Shown here: positions 17,141 to 25,593 of the stretch, one piece after another
Layout: each line of letters starts with the position of its first letter
Position numbering within the stretch: position 1 is the stretch's first letter
From: Lysinibacillus_B sp036662795
Lineage (GTDB): Bacteria > Bacillota > Bacilli > Bacillales_A > Planococcaceae
Assembly (NCBI RefSeq): GCF_036662795.1
Contig: NZ_JBAFWZ010000013.1
Coordinates: 32,313-96,312, forward strand
Direction of reading: 5' to 3'
Length of the DNA stretch: 64,000 nt
Position numbers and translations under genes: made by a program
The notes under the pieces: model-generated
Databases searched by the model: none
What the model was told of the DNA's origin: nothing
The model's input: only the letters and a program-made list of their open reading frames with translations

Positions 17141-17280
17141 AAGTTCACCTCATTGATTGATATGCTTCACTGTAGATGTGAAGCTAAACATCATTTTCCC
17201 GTAATCTGTTGAAAATTATGTCACACTTTAGCGGATTATTCTAGGGAAATTACTTATTTCCGTTGATATGTCATGTGTTG

Positions 17281-17316
17281 AAAATAAAAATACCACGTGA
17301 CAGCGTGTCAGCGTGG
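17281..17316 (-). terminator. Terminator downstream of the dacB-like gene
   Basis: CCACGCTGACA and TGTCACGTGG pair with one bulged base around a three-base loop; on the minus strand the stem is followed by TATTTTTATTTT. Confidence 0.75.
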
Positions 17317-17349
17317 CAATAATTGATTAATCTTGTACAAATATAAGGA

Positions 17350-17387
17350 GGCCTGACACTCGCCAACGAACAGCAGAGTGACGGGCC
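17350..17387. other. Hairpin with symmetric internal loop
   Basis: GGCC-TGA-CACTC and GAGTG-ACG-GGCC enclose a 14-base loop. There is no T run, so it is not a plain terminator. It lies between the dacB-like stop and the terminator and would be part of that 3' UTR, or a processed small RNA. Confidence 0.4.
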
Positions 17388-17431
17388 ATACCAGTTTGCA
17401 TACAGTCTAAGTCCGCTATACGTAACCTCTT

Positions 17432-18397
17432 TTATTGAACATCTACCGGAGTAGAGTATATAACTCGATTATCAAGCATTATATGCCAAACAGCTTGCCT
17501 CTTTGATCTCGTCAGCTGTAGGACATGTTGAAGCTCTTCCTCTTCCTTTTCCGATAGCAAAATACGAATTGGTTGAGCTAATTTTAGCTTTGCATGAGGC
17601 ACTTCATAGGATCCTTTTTTTGCAATTTCTTCCACTTTATAATTATCATCAATCGTATCAGCAATAGATTTATGCAATTGCCAGTCATTAGATGCATTTA
17701 TCGTCACAACAACAAATTTTTTCTCATCTCGCTCAAAGTAAGTAGCAAGTGTCCGGCCTGCCACTTTCGTATAGCCTGTTTTCCCAGCTAGAGCACCGAC
17801 TTTTTGTGATAGAAGTTTATGTTTATTTTGCCAAGTAGTTGTTTTCCCTTTATAAATAATTGTCGAAGCGATTTTTCGGAATGTCGGATTTTTCATAGCT
17901 ATTTGCAGCATTCTGGCCGTATCATAGGCACTAGATAAATGGTTTTCATTGTGCAGGCCTGATGGATTCGTAAAGCTTGTATTGATTAGCCCGTAAATTC
18001 TTGCCTTATCATTCATAAGCTTTACAAACCCTTCCTCAGAGCCGCCTACATGCTCAGCTAAAGCAAAGGCAGCATCATTTCCTGAACGAAGAAGCAATCC
18101 ATATAACAAAGTCTCAACCGTCACACTCTCCCCTTCTTCTAAATAAATAGAAGAGCCTTCACTTAACGTTGCTCGCTTAGAAATAGTTACAACATCATCC
18201 AAATCACTTTCCTCAATCGCAATAAGCGCTGTCCACATCTTTGTTAAGCTGGCAATGGGTAATCTCATATGTATTTCCTCACCCATTAATACACGCCCCG
18301 TCGTTGCATCAATCGCAACATATGAGCTATTTGCACTTGCTGAAACAGGCAATATGAACACCATCAAAAGAATCAACAAAATTCTTGTCAAACTCAC
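17432..18397 (-). CDS. dacB: D-alanyl-D-alanine carboxypeptidase, DacB-like
   Basis: A penicillin-binding serine peptidase that trims the terminal D-Ala of peptidoglycan stem peptides. After a signal peptide (about 1-22) come the active-site motifs SLTK near 50, SGN near 110 and KTGYTK near 214, in the right order. At 321 residues it is shorter than B. subtilis DacB (about 382) and the C-terminal domain is reduced. Its place after scpAB matches dacB, whose product shapes spore cortex cross-linking, but the neighbours spmA and spmB are absent, so the sporulation role is likely but not proven. It begins seven bases after scpB. Confidence 0.85.
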   Translation of the reverse strand: MSLTRILLILLMVFILPVSASANSSYVAIDATTGRVLMGEEIHMRLPIASLTKMWTALIAIEESDLDDVVTISKRATLSEGSSIYLEEGESVTVETLLYGLLLRSGNDAAFALAEHVGGSEEGFVKLMNDKARIYGLINTSFTNPSGLHNENHLSSAYDTARMLQIAMKNPTFRKIASTIIYKGKTTTWQNKHKLLSQKVGALAGKTGYTKVAGRTLATYFERDEKKFVVVTINASNDWQLHKSIADTIDDNYKVEEIAKKGSYEVPHAKLKLAQPIRILLSEKEEEELQHVLQLTRSKRQAVWHIMLDNRVIYSTPVDVQ

Positions 18398-18403
18398 ACT
18401 CCT

Positions 18404-18991
18404 TTATTCGTTAAATGCTTCCTGGAACTTCGTCAAAAATAAATCTGTTGCCTGGTCATCGTCCCCAGCCTCACTCATCTCTGGTAGCGGTGGCAGCTCT
18501 TTAATATCCTTTAAGCCGAAATAATTTAAAAATTCCTTTGTCGTCCCGTAAAGAATTGCACGACCTGTCCCCTCTGCTCGGCCAACCTCTTGAACTAAAG
18601 CACGAGATACGAGTGTTTGAATCGGGCGCTCACTCTTTACACCGCGTAAATCCTCCACCTCTGCACGCGTTATCGGTTGCTTATATGCAATGATCGCTAG
18701 TACTTCAAGAGAAGCAGAAGTTAACACTTGACTCGAAGGATTTTCAACTAGCTTTTTTATCGTATCTGCCACAGCCTGCTTTGTCGTTAGCTGATACGTA
18801 CCTGCTAGCATTTTTAACGTAATGCCACGCTCCTCTGATTCATTATATTGTGTAGCTAGCTCACTTAGTCCTGCTTCTATATCAATTAGTTCTACCTCTA
18901 AATATTGTGCAAGCTGACGGGAGGATAATCCATCATCACCAGCAACAAAAAGTAGTGCTTCGATTTTACTGATCAAATTCTTCGAGTTCAT
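18404..18991 (-). CDS. scpB: Segregation and condensation protein B
   Basis: Winged-helix kleisin partner that joins ScpA and the SMC ATPase in the bacterial condensin complex. The 195-residue protein has two winged-helix domains; conserved stretches are EALLFVAGDDG, EVLAIIAYKQPITRAEVEDLRG and GRAILYGTTKEFLNYFGL. ATG 18991 has AAAGGAGG nine bases upstream and lies inside the last codons of scpA, so the two genes overlap by 26 bases and are coupled. The C-terminal tail is acidic. Confidence 0.95.
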   Translation of the reverse strand: MNSKNLISKIEALLFVAGDDGLSSRQLAQYLEVELIDIEAGLSELATQYNESEERGITLKMLAGTYQLTTKQAVADTIKKLVENPSSQVLTSASLEVLAIIAYKQPITRAEVEDLRGVKSERPIQTLVSRALVQEVGRAEGTGRAILYGTTKEFLNYFGLKDIKELPPLPEMSEAGDDDQATDLFLTKFQEAFNE

Positions 18992-19742
18992 CGCCAATTT
19001 CCTCCTTTTGTAGTAATACTGTTAGTTCTTCGAAGTTATTTTGCTGCTCTACAAAAACAACTTGGCGTTTCATCAATTCTAATAGGGATAAGAATGTCAC
19101 AATGAGCGACTGCTTATCTTCATATGGAAAAAGCTCTGAGAAAGTCATTCTTCCCCCACTTCTTTTTAAACTATCAACTACAGAATACATTCTATCCTTT
19201 ATTGAAATTTCTTGTCTCGTTACACGAGTTTGTAGCGGTTTTTTTAATTGCTTTCTGCGAAGTAGCTTCTGAAATGCACTTAGCATATCGTATACATTTA
19301 CATTCGGATCAAACAATGCAAGCTGTTCATCTGGCATTAAATCGGATAAATCTGCAGGTGGTCTTGTATACACCTGAGAACGCTCAGCCTCTAATGTTTG
19401 CAAATTTGTTGCTGCTTCTTTATATTTTTTATATTCAATTAAGCGCGTAACCAGTTCATCACGTGGGTCAGGACTATCTAGATCAAACTCTGTTTCCTCT
19501 AACTCACCCTCATGAATTGGCAGAAGCATACGACTTTTAATCGCTAGTAATGTTGCCGCCATTACTAAATATTCGCTCGCTTCATTTAGCTCAAGTACTT
19601 GCATAGCATGGATATGGTCAATATATTGGCCTGTTAACTCTGCCATCGGAATATCATATATATCAATTTCCAATCGATGTATTAAATGCAATAATAAATC
19701 GAGAGGACCAGAAAAGGCTTCTAGCTTTACTTCGTAACTCAT
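18966..19742 (-). CDS. scpA: Segregation and condensation protein A
   Basis: Kleisin subunit of SMC-ScpAB condensin, needed for origin segregation and chromosome compaction. The 258-residue protein starts with the typical YEVKLEAFSGPLDLLLHLIHRLEIDIYDI region (N-terminal SMC-neck binding) and continues with YLVMAATLLAIKSRMLLP; the C-terminal winged helix (about 180-245) binds the SMC head. It is first in the scpA-scpB-dacB unit and is divergent from the DUF309 gene, separated by about 95 bases. Confidence 0.95.
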   Translation of the reverse strand: MSYEVKLEAFSGPLDLLLHLIHRLEIDIYDIPMAELTGQYIDHIHAMQVLELNEASEYLVMAATLLAIKSRMLLPIHEGELEETEFDLDSPDPRDELVTRLIEYKKYKEAATNLQTLEAERSQVYTRPPADLSDLMPDEQLALFDPNVNVYDMLSAFQKLLRRKQLKKPLQTRVTRQEISIKDRMYSVVDSLKRSGGRMTFSELFPYEDKQSLIVTFLSLLELMKRQVVFVEQQNNFEELTVLLQKEEIGDELEEFDQ

Positions 19743-19836
19743 GTGTACCCACCTGTCGTTTAATGTCGGGAATATGTATACTAGATTATTGTTCTAGCAT
19801 AATTATTATCATTAGTATAGAGGAAAGGTGATTGTT

Positions 19837-20355
19837 TTGCATCATTCGTTTCACCCACTGTATGTCGATTTTTGTACATATTTTAATGGCAATCAAGACT
19901 ATTTTGAATGTCATGAGAGATTAGAGGAATACTGGAAAGAAGTAGCACCTGGCGAAAAGCTCCATCCACTCGTAGGGCTCATACAGCTAGCTACAGGGCT
20001 TTACCATTGGCGCCGTGAAAATTTTACTGGCGCAGCACGAAGTCTCGAGAAGAGTCTACGAAACTTCCATTCCAATGCCGAGTCGTCATTTTTAGCGCCA
20101 TTTAGAATTGAAAACCTTATCCATCATATCGAGGATGCTTTAATAAACATAAAAAACGAAAGAGCCTTCCAATCTTTTGATCTACCTATTGAACATAAAG
20201 AACTGCAACAACTCGTCCAACATCAAATTGCTGAGCTGCCACATGAAAGCCCTCAATTCTTGTTGCACAAGCATAAGCTACGTGACCGCTCTGATGTTTT
20301 AGAGGCTAGAGCTAAAAAATTGGAGGAAAAGAGTAAAGGAAGCCGACCATCTTAA
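19837..20355 (+). CDS. ypuF: DUF309 family protein (YpuF-like)
   Basis: A 172-residue cytoplasmic protein with the DUF309 signature YFECHERLEEYWKE near 23-36 and GLIQLATGLYHWRREN. The family is all-helical and of unknown biochemical function. A TTG at 19837 preceded by AAAGGTGAT is preferred; a GTG at 19828 would lie inside that ribosome site. The last codons overlap the convergent ribT gene by four bases. In B. subtilis ypuF also lies between ribT and scpA, so the context is conserved though here no riboflavin synthesis genes follow. Confidence 0.85.
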   Translation: MHHSFHPLYVDFCTYFNGNQDYFECHERLEEYWKEVAPGEKLHPLVGLIQLATGLYHWRRENFTGAARSLEKSLRNFHSNAESSFLAPFRIENLIHHIEDALINIKNERAFQSFDLPIEHKELQQLVQHQIAELPHESPQFLLHKHKLRDRSDVLEARAKKLEEKSKGSRPS

Positions 20356-20717
20356 GCGTCAGCTTCCTTTAGTACGGGCATATATTTTTGTAGGAATGGC
20401 TCTGTTTCATCGTTCGGTTGAACTGTCGTAAATTGACCAATTTCACATAGCTCCTGTAGCATTTCAAAGGCTACTCCCTCTCCTCGATAGGATGGAACTA
20501 CGGTAATATGTTGAATCGTTGCAACCGCATCTTGGACATAAACGCCAATAATACCAACATACTCTTCGCCCTTTTTCCATAGGTACAAAACCCAATCATC
20601 CTGTTGCTCATACTGCTGTATTGTTTCCATTAAACGCTTAATATCTTTTTCTTGTGGCATATACGAAATTAAGCCCATTGCGATCTTTTCAAGCGTCTTT
20701 TTATATCGTACTAACAT
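20352..20717 (-). CDS. ribT: GNAT acetyltransferase RibT
   Basis: A 121-residue GNAT-fold protein, very similar in length and N terminus (RYKKTLEKIAMGLISYMP) to B. subtilis RibT. The acetyl-CoA loop is in HITVVPSYRGEGVAFEML, matching the V-x5-R/Q-G-x-G/A motif. In B. subtilis ribT is the last gene of the rib operon and its substrate is not settled. Here ribDEAH are not adjacent; the gene lies between lysA and the DUF309 gene, so the rib operon has been split or lost from this place. Confidence 0.9.
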   Translation of the reverse strand: MLVRYKKTLEKIAMGLISYMPQEKDIKRLMETIQQYEQQDDWVLYLWKKGEEYVGIIGVYVQDAVATIQHITVVPSYRGEGVAFEMLQELCEIGQFTTVQPNDETEPFLQKYMPVLKEADA

Positions 20718-20796
20718 CGTTACATTCCCTCAATTCTATCATTGCACATCCTATCATAACTAGAAACCGAAATGCAATAACACAATTTGCCAGCAA

Positions 20797-20904
20797 TCAA
20801 TCCCTACCAATCATCGGACTAATTACATAAATGAATAGCAATGCATAAATGATACAAAATGAGACTAGACCAGCGAACAACTTCCATTTTTTCATGTTTT
20901 GCAA
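20797..20904 (-). CDS. Possible small membrane protein after lysA
   Basis: A 35-codon frame (TTG start) encoding one hydrophobic helix, KWKLFAGLVSFCIIYALLFI, flanked by Lys residues and ending MIGRD. The TTG at 20904 follows the lysA stop by two bases and uses AAGGGTGAG inside the lysA end as a ribosome site, which suggests translational coupling; the ATG at 20895 has no good site. Single-span proteins of this size are common but easily missed. No family is recognised. Confidence 0.45.
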   Translation of the reverse strand: MQNMKKWKLFAGLVSFCIIYALLFIYVISPMIGRD

Positions 20905-20906
20905 GA

Positions 20907-22223
20907 TTACTCACCCTTTTTTAATGTTAACGGGAGATCATTTACAACGATATCATCATAGCTTTCACGTTTAATCGCTAATTGATGTTCGCCAGCTTCA
21001 ACAAACACAACGGCTGGACGTGGAACGCGATTATAGTTTGAGGCCATTGAATATCCGTATGCTCCTGTACAGAACATTGCTAAAATATCGCCAGCTTCCG
21101 CCTTCTGCAGCGCGGCATCCACCATTAATTTATCACCAGATTCACACAGCTTCCCTGCTACAGTATATGTACTGTCTTTCTTTTGGTCTGCTTTATTTGC
21201 AAGTACCGCCTCATATTTTGCATCATATAGGGCTGGACGAATATTATCACTCATCCCACCATCTATGGCAATATATTCTCGTACACCTGGAACTGTTTTT
21301 TGTGATCCTACTGTGTAAAGTGATGTTCCTGCATCACCAACAAGTGAACGACCTGGCTCAATCCAAATCTCCGGCATTGATAATTTTAGCTTATCACTTT
21401 CCGCTTGTACAGATTTAATCATCTCTTCAACATATACATGTGGTTGGAGTGGCGCATCCTCCTCCGTATATCGGATACCAAAACCACCACCAAGGTTAAG
21501 TACTGTACACTCGAAGCCGTGCTCTTCTTTCCATGTACCCATTTTTTGCATTACTTTTCCTGCTGCTAAACTAAAGCCATCTGTTTCAAAAATTTGCGAC
21601 CCAATATGACAATGTAATCCAAGTAAATTTAAATACGTGTGTCCGTTTGTTCTTTTGAATGCTTCATCCGCCTGACCATTATTTAAATCAAAGCCAAATT
21701 TAGAATCCGCTTGACCTGTTGTAATGAAATCATGCGTATGTGCTTCAACACCAGGCGTTACACGAAGTAAAATATTCATTTTTTGTTGTTTCTTTTCCGA
21801 AATCTCTTTTAATAAGTTGATTTCATAAAAATTATCCACAACGATACAACCAATTCCAGTATCAAAAGCCATTTCAAGCTCTGGCACTGATTTATTGTTT
21901 CCATGGAAATGAATGCGCTCTGCTGGGAAGCCTGCTTTAATCGCTGTATAGAGCTCACCACCAGAAACGACATCCAACGATAAATTTTCTTGTGCTGCTA
22001 ATTGATAGGCTGCGATACATGCAAACGCTTTTGATGCATAGGCAACCTGTGCTGTTACCCCTAATTTTTCGAATGTATCCTTAAAGCCACGAGCACGATC
22101 TCTAATTAAAGCTGTGTCATATACGAAAAGGGGTGTTCCGTAGATTTTTGCTAATTCTACCGAATCTACTCCACCAATTGTTAAATGCCCTTTTTTCACT
22201 TGTTGCGTACCATATAAATGCAT
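20907..22223 (-). CDS. lysA: Diaminopimelate decarboxylase
   Basis: PLP enzyme of the last lysine step, meso-diaminopimelate to lysine and CO2. The 438-residue alanine-racemase-fold protein has the PLP lysine in AYASKAF near 61, HCHIGSQIF near 201, the glycine-rich LNLGGGFGIRY near 243 and EPGRSLVGDAG near 293; the C-terminal barrel contains CESGDKL. It lies downstream of spoVAF, as in B. subtilis. No lysine riboswitch is visible in the 110 bases before it, so its control may come from the upstream operon or an own promoter. Confidence 0.96.
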   Translation of the reverse strand: MHLYGTQQVKKGHLTIGGVDSVELAKIYGTPLFVYDTALIRDRARGFKDTFEKLGVTAQVAYASKAFACIAAYQLAAQENLSLDVVSGGELYTAIKAGFPAERIHFHGNNKSVPELEMAFDTGIGCIVVDNFYEINLLKEISEKKQQKMNILLRVTPGVEAHTHDFITTGQADSKFGFDLNNGQADEAFKRTNGHTYLNLLGLHCHIGSQIFETDGFSLAAGKVMQKMGTWKEEHGFECTVLNLGGGFGIRYTEEDAPLQPHVYVEEMIKSVQAESDKLKLSMPEIWIEPGRSLVGDAGTSLYTVGSQKTVPGVREYIAIDGGMSDNIRPALYDAKYEAVLANKADQKKDSTYTVAGKLCESGDKLMVDAALQKAEAGDILAMFCTGAYGYSMASNYNRVPRPAVVFVEAGEHQLAIKRESYDDIVVNDLPLTLKKGE

Positions 22224-22334
22224 TCTTTTCTCTCCTTCGTTTGAAAAACTAGCCTTGTGTACTAATTTTCATAAAAATCACAAAATATTATATGTGAACT
22301 TTAACATAGGAAAGTGATGTACGCAACGGGGCAA

Positions 22335-23777
22335 TCATGTCCGTTTTCGCTGTTTTGCTCCGACAATATACGGCCTTAATGCATCGTCTGACATCGGGAA
22401 ACGGATAAATACACGTAGCAAGGCTTTCGGAAAAAATGGCACTAATGGCCACAAGTATGGTACATTCATCGGCCTTAGCATACATACATAAGAAAAAATT
22501 AAGAATAACGTAATAAAAAATCCATTTTCCGCAAAAATAGCAGTTGCAGCTAATAAAATATGTCGAAACACCTTTACAGATATACTTAGCTCATAATTTG
22601 GTATAGCAAATGTAAATAAGGCGGCAATCGCTGTATATAAGATAACTTCACTTGAAAATAAACCAACATCGATGGCGATCTGCCCAATCATGATCCCTGC
22701 AATTAACCCCATGGCTGTTGATAAAGGGGTTGGCGTATGGATGGCGGCGATTCGTAAAAATTCAATTCCAACATCCGCTAATACTAACTGCAAATAAAGT
22801 GGAATCTCGGATTTTTCCGACACCCCGAGAAAGGAAAGCATGCTTGGCAAATCGCCCTTATTGGTCGCAAATAAATACCATAGGGGCATGATAATTAAGC
22901 TTGATATAACTGCAATATAGCGAAGCGCCCGCATAATGGTACCGATGAGTGGTGCTTGTCGATATTCCTCTGCATGCTGCAATAAGTGAAACATCGTTAC
23001 TGGAATGAGCATAACAGATGGCGATGTATCAACAATGATGGCAATGTGCCCTTCAAGTAGATGGGCAGCAACAATGTCCGGGCGCTCTGAATATCGAACA
23101 AACGGTAAAGGATGAAACTTTTGTTTAAATAGCCATTCCTCTAACGATTTATCTGCCATCGTTAAACCATCATGGTCAATTTTCTCAAAACGTTTCATAA
23201 GCCACTCTAAGTGCTCTTCATTTACCAAATTATTCATATACGATATCGAGACATCTGTTTTACCGAGCGTTGAAACTTGCAGCATTTTAAAGCGCAGCTC
23301 TGGACTTCGTATACGTCGACGAATAAGTCCAGCATTAATAATGATATTTTCCGCAAAACCATCCCTTGCGCCGCGAATAACCTTTTCATTATCTGGCTCC
23401 TCGGGATTTCGACCAGGATAGGAGCGGAACTCTGTTAGGAATGTAAAGCCGCTTTCCGTAATAAAACCAACGCGGCCACTTAACACGCCTGTAATAAAGG
23501 CGTCACGCGTCTCGACATCTTCAATTCCTTGAAAATTAAAATGGGCATGAAAATATTCATTTTCATCCTCGATTTCCTTATCAATATAATGCTGTAGGTT
23601 AGCTAGCAATACCGTCACACTATCATTATTAACAAGTCCGCTAACATACACAGCGAGAACGGTTAAATCTTTCACATATACTGGTTGAATGACTATGTCG
23701 AAGGAATCACCCTTGCCAAAAATATCTTCGCAATACTGCTTCCCTGCTTCTAAAGATGTAAACAATTGATTTGTCAT
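22335..23777 (-). CDS. spoVAF: Spore germination/GerA-family protein SpoVAF
   Basis: A 480-residue GerA-type A subunit. The N-terminal hydrophilic part (about 1-240) contains FPGRNPEEPDNEKVIRG-like residues near 125-142 and RRRIRSPELRF; five or so transmembrane helices follow (about 280-450). ATPLSTAMGLIAG-type sequence (TPTPLSTAMGLIAGIMIGQ) is conserved. The gene overlaps sigF by four bases. In B. subtilis it is the last gene of spoVAA-F, whose products form the dipicolinate channel; here spoVAA-AEa are missing from this place and spoVAF is joined directly to the spoIIA operon. It probably assists germination as a forespore inner-membrane protein. Confidence 0.9.
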   Translation of the reverse strand: MTNQLFTSLEAGKQYCEDIFGKGDSFDIVIQPVYVKDLTVLAVYVSGLVNNDSVTVLLANLQHYIDKEIEDENEYFHAHFNFQGIEDVETRDAFITGVLSGRVGFITESGFTFLTEFRSYPGRNPEEPDNEKVIRGARDGFAENIIINAGLIRRRIRSPELRFKMLQVSTLGKTDVSISYMNNLVNEEHLEWLMKRFEKIDHDGLTMADKSLEEWLFKQKFHPLPFVRYSERPDIVAAHLLEGHIAIIVDTSPSVMLIPVTMFHLLQHAEEYRQAPLIGTIMRALRYIAVISSLIIMPLWYLFATNKGDLPSMLSFLGVSEKSEIPLYLQLVLADVGIEFLRIAAIHTPTPLSTAMGLIAGIMIGQIAIDVGLFSSEVILYTAIAALFTFAIPNYELSISVKVFRHILLAATAIFAENGFFITLFLIFSYVCMLRPMNVPYLWPLVPFFPKALLRVFIRFPMSDDALRPYIVGAKQRKRT

Positions 23778-24553
23778 TTATTCACCGTCTTTTTCTGAGT
23801 TGTTGCTTCCATCCATATTTTTAATTGAGATAGGATCTTTTTTTCTAGCCTCGACACTTGCACCTGTGAAATGCCGAGCCGCTCAGCTATTTCCGTTTGT
23901 GTTAAATCGGCAAAATAACGTAAATAGATGATCGATTGCTCTCGTTTCCCGAGTCTTTTTAACACCTCCTTTAAAGGGATATAATCAAATGGTAGCTGCG
24001 ACTTTTCATCCTTCATTTGATCCATTAATGTAATAGAATCCCCATCATTTTCATAAAGTTGCTCGTGCAGTGAGGCTGGATCACGCATAGCATCGTTCGC
24101 CATAATAATTTCATCTACTGTTACGTTTAACATTTCTGCAAGCTCTGATACGGAAGGCGGCTTTTCATTTGTCTTTAAGTAGGTTTCAGTGGCATGACGT
24201 ATTTTAAAATTTAGTTCTCGAATAGAACGGCTCACCTTTACCATTCCATCATCTCGAAGGAAACGCTGTATTTCTCCGATAATCATAGGTACAGCATATG
24301 TCGAGAATTTCACTTCATAATTTAAATCAAATTTATCCACTGATTTCATAAGACCGATGCAACCGATTTGAAATAAATCGTCTAGCTCCACACCGCGAGA
24401 AGAGAAGCGCTGTACAATGGACCATACTAGACGCGTATTGCCTTCAATCATTCTTTTTCTCGCGTTAGAATCACCATCCTGTGCACGTGCAATCAAAATC
24501 CGCATTTCTTCCTGAGTTAATAACGTTTCTGACGGCTGTTCGATTGTACTCAT
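23774..24553 (-). CDS. sigF: Forespore-specific sigma factor SigF
   Basis: The first compartment-specific sigma factor of sporulation, held by SpoIIAB and released by SpoIIAA. The 259-residue protein has region 2 (GNTRLVWSIVQRFSSRGVELDDLFQIGCIGLMKSVDKF in part), a region 3, and region 4 with LTQTEIAERLGISQVQVSRLEK. It lies 11 bases after spoIIAB and overlaps spoVAF. This is firm evidence that the organism forms endospores or descends from one that does. Confidence 0.96.
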   Translation of the reverse strand: MSTIEQPSETLLTQEEMRILIARAQDGDSNARKRMIEGNTRLVWSIVQRFSSRGVELDDLFQIGCIGLMKSVDKFDLNYEVKFSTYAVPMIIGEIQRFLRDDGMVKVSRSIRELNFKIRHATETYLKTNEKPPSVSELAEMLNVTVDEIIMANDAMRDPASLHEQLYENDGDSITLMDQMKDEKSQLPFDYIPLKEVLKRLGKREQSIIYLRYFADLTQTEIAERLGISQVQVSRLEKKILSQLKIWMEATTQKKTVNK

Positions 24554-24564
24554 CCCCCTATCAA

Positions 24565-25005
24565 TTACATAACTACCGCTCGCACTGGTGAAATTCTTTT
24601 CGAAAAAGTAATGACGGTCCCTTTACCTAATGCCGACTCTACTTGTAAATCATCAGAAAAACTTTCCATAATCGTAAAGCCCATCCCAGAGCGTTCCATT
24701 TCACCCTTCGTTGTAAATAACGGCTCCATCGCCTGCTCTACATTTTCAATGCCGCGCCCTTCATCCTTAATCGCAACACTAATATTGTCGCCATTTCGAA
24801 CAGCATGAACAGTAATGACACCGAACTCATTGCCCTCATAGCCATGAATAATAGCGTTCGACACAGCCTCCGAAACAATTGTCTTACATTCTGCAAGCTC
24901 ATCAATCGTCGGATCAAGTTGTGCAATGAAGCTCGTTACAGCAACCCTTGCTAGCGCCTCATTTTCACTTCTTGCTAAAAATGATAAAGTCATCTCGTTA
25001 TCCAT
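24565..25005 (-). CDS. spoIIAB: Anti-sigma F factor SpoIIAB
   Basis: A 146-residue GHKL-fold serine kinase that binds SigF and phosphorylates SpoIIAA. The ATP-binding motifs are SEAVSNAIIHGYEG (N box, near 43-56), KDEGRGI (G1) and RSGMGFTIM (G2). It overlaps spoIIAA by eight bases and is followed by sigF, the classic spoIIA order. Length equals that of B. subtilis SpoIIAB. Confidence 0.97.
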   Translation of the reverse strand: MDNEMTLSFLARSENEALARVAVTSFIAQLDPTIDELAECKTIVSEAVSNAIIHGYEGNEFGVITVHAVRNGDNISVAIKDEGRGIENVEQAMEPLFTTKGEMERSGMGFTIMESFSDDLQVESALGKGTVITFSKRISPVRAVVM

Positions 25006-25351
25006 TCACAATCCCCCTAACTTGCATGATGGCTGTCTCTTCTGAATCATGTACAATATATGATGCTAGTCCAGAAAACCGGAAAATTTTCTCCATCGTA
25101 CGTGACGGATTTAATATAATTGTTTGACCATCCACTGTATGAAGTTCTCTCATCCTGCCTAAAATTAATCCAACACCTGCACTATCCATAAACTGCAAAT
25201 ACTGTAAATTCCAAATAAGCGTTTTTAAATTTCCTTGTAAAATCGTAGATGAAATATGTGAGCGAATCTTTTCTACCTCATGATGATCTAGTTCACCGTA
25301 TAATTGAATGACGGCTACTTGATTCTCATACATCGTCATTTTAAAATTCAT
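24998..25351 (-). CDS. spoIIAA: Anti-sigma F factor antagonist SpoIIAA
   Basis: A 117-residue STAS-domain protein; in its unphosphorylated form it frees SigF from SpoIIAB. The phosphorylated serine is Ser57 in FMDSAGVGLILGR. ATG 25351 has AAGGGGGAG seven bases upstream; the longer frame of 165 codons runs back through the promoter region. The dacF gene that leads this operon in B. subtilis is absent; a SigH-type promoter lies just upstream instead. Confidence 0.96.
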   Translation of the reverse strand: MNFKMTMYENQVAVIQLYGELDHHEVEKIRSHISSTILQGNLKTLIWNLQYLQFMDSAGVGLILGRMRELHTVDGQTIILNPSRTMEKIFRFSGLASYIVHDSEETAIMQVRGIVNG

Positions 25352-25374
25352 GCTTTCTCCCCCTTCACCATTGC

Positions 25375-25402
25375 ATTTCGAGAGTAGTTCTGAATTTCCT
25401 TT
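25375..25402 (-). promoter_or_regulatory. Predicted SigH promoter of spoIIA
   Basis: On the minus strand AAAGGAAAT and CGAAAT are about 13 bases apart, near the SigH pattern RWAGGAWWT-N12-HGAAT, about 35 bases before the spoIIAA start. The spoIIA operon is SigH/Spo0A-driven in B. subtilis. Confidence 0.5.
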
Positions 25403-25495
25403 CTCGTTGACAAAACTAGTGCTCGTTCGGCGAAAGTAGTGAATGGTCGACAGCTTTAATTGAAAGTATGGAAAACATAGGCACTTTTTATACAA

Positions 25496-25537
25496 AAAAA
25501 ACAGATAAAATCGAATAATCGACTCTATCTGTTTTTA
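25496..25537. terminator. Bidirectional terminator-like palindrome
   Basis: AAAAACAGATA and TATCTGTTTTT flank a centre with TCGA-ATAA-TCGA. A and T runs lie on both sides. On the minus strand it would stop transcripts from the SulP gene before they reach spoIIA. Confidence 0.7.
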
Positions 25538-25593
25538 CTGATTCTATTACGCTTAAAAATACATCCGACACCAATTTGCAAAATTTAGTTAAT

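Larger units (their letters stand above)
17141..17431. other. Intergenic region with two strong hairpins
   Basis: About 290 bases between rluB and the dacB-like gene, where B. subtilis has spmA and spmB. No gene is visible. It holds the hairpins at 17281-17316 and 17350-17387. Confidence 0.6.

Noticed and set aside
22224..22334. Lysine riboswitch before lysA
   Set aside because: The spacer is only about 110 bases and none of the conserved L-box blocks are seen.
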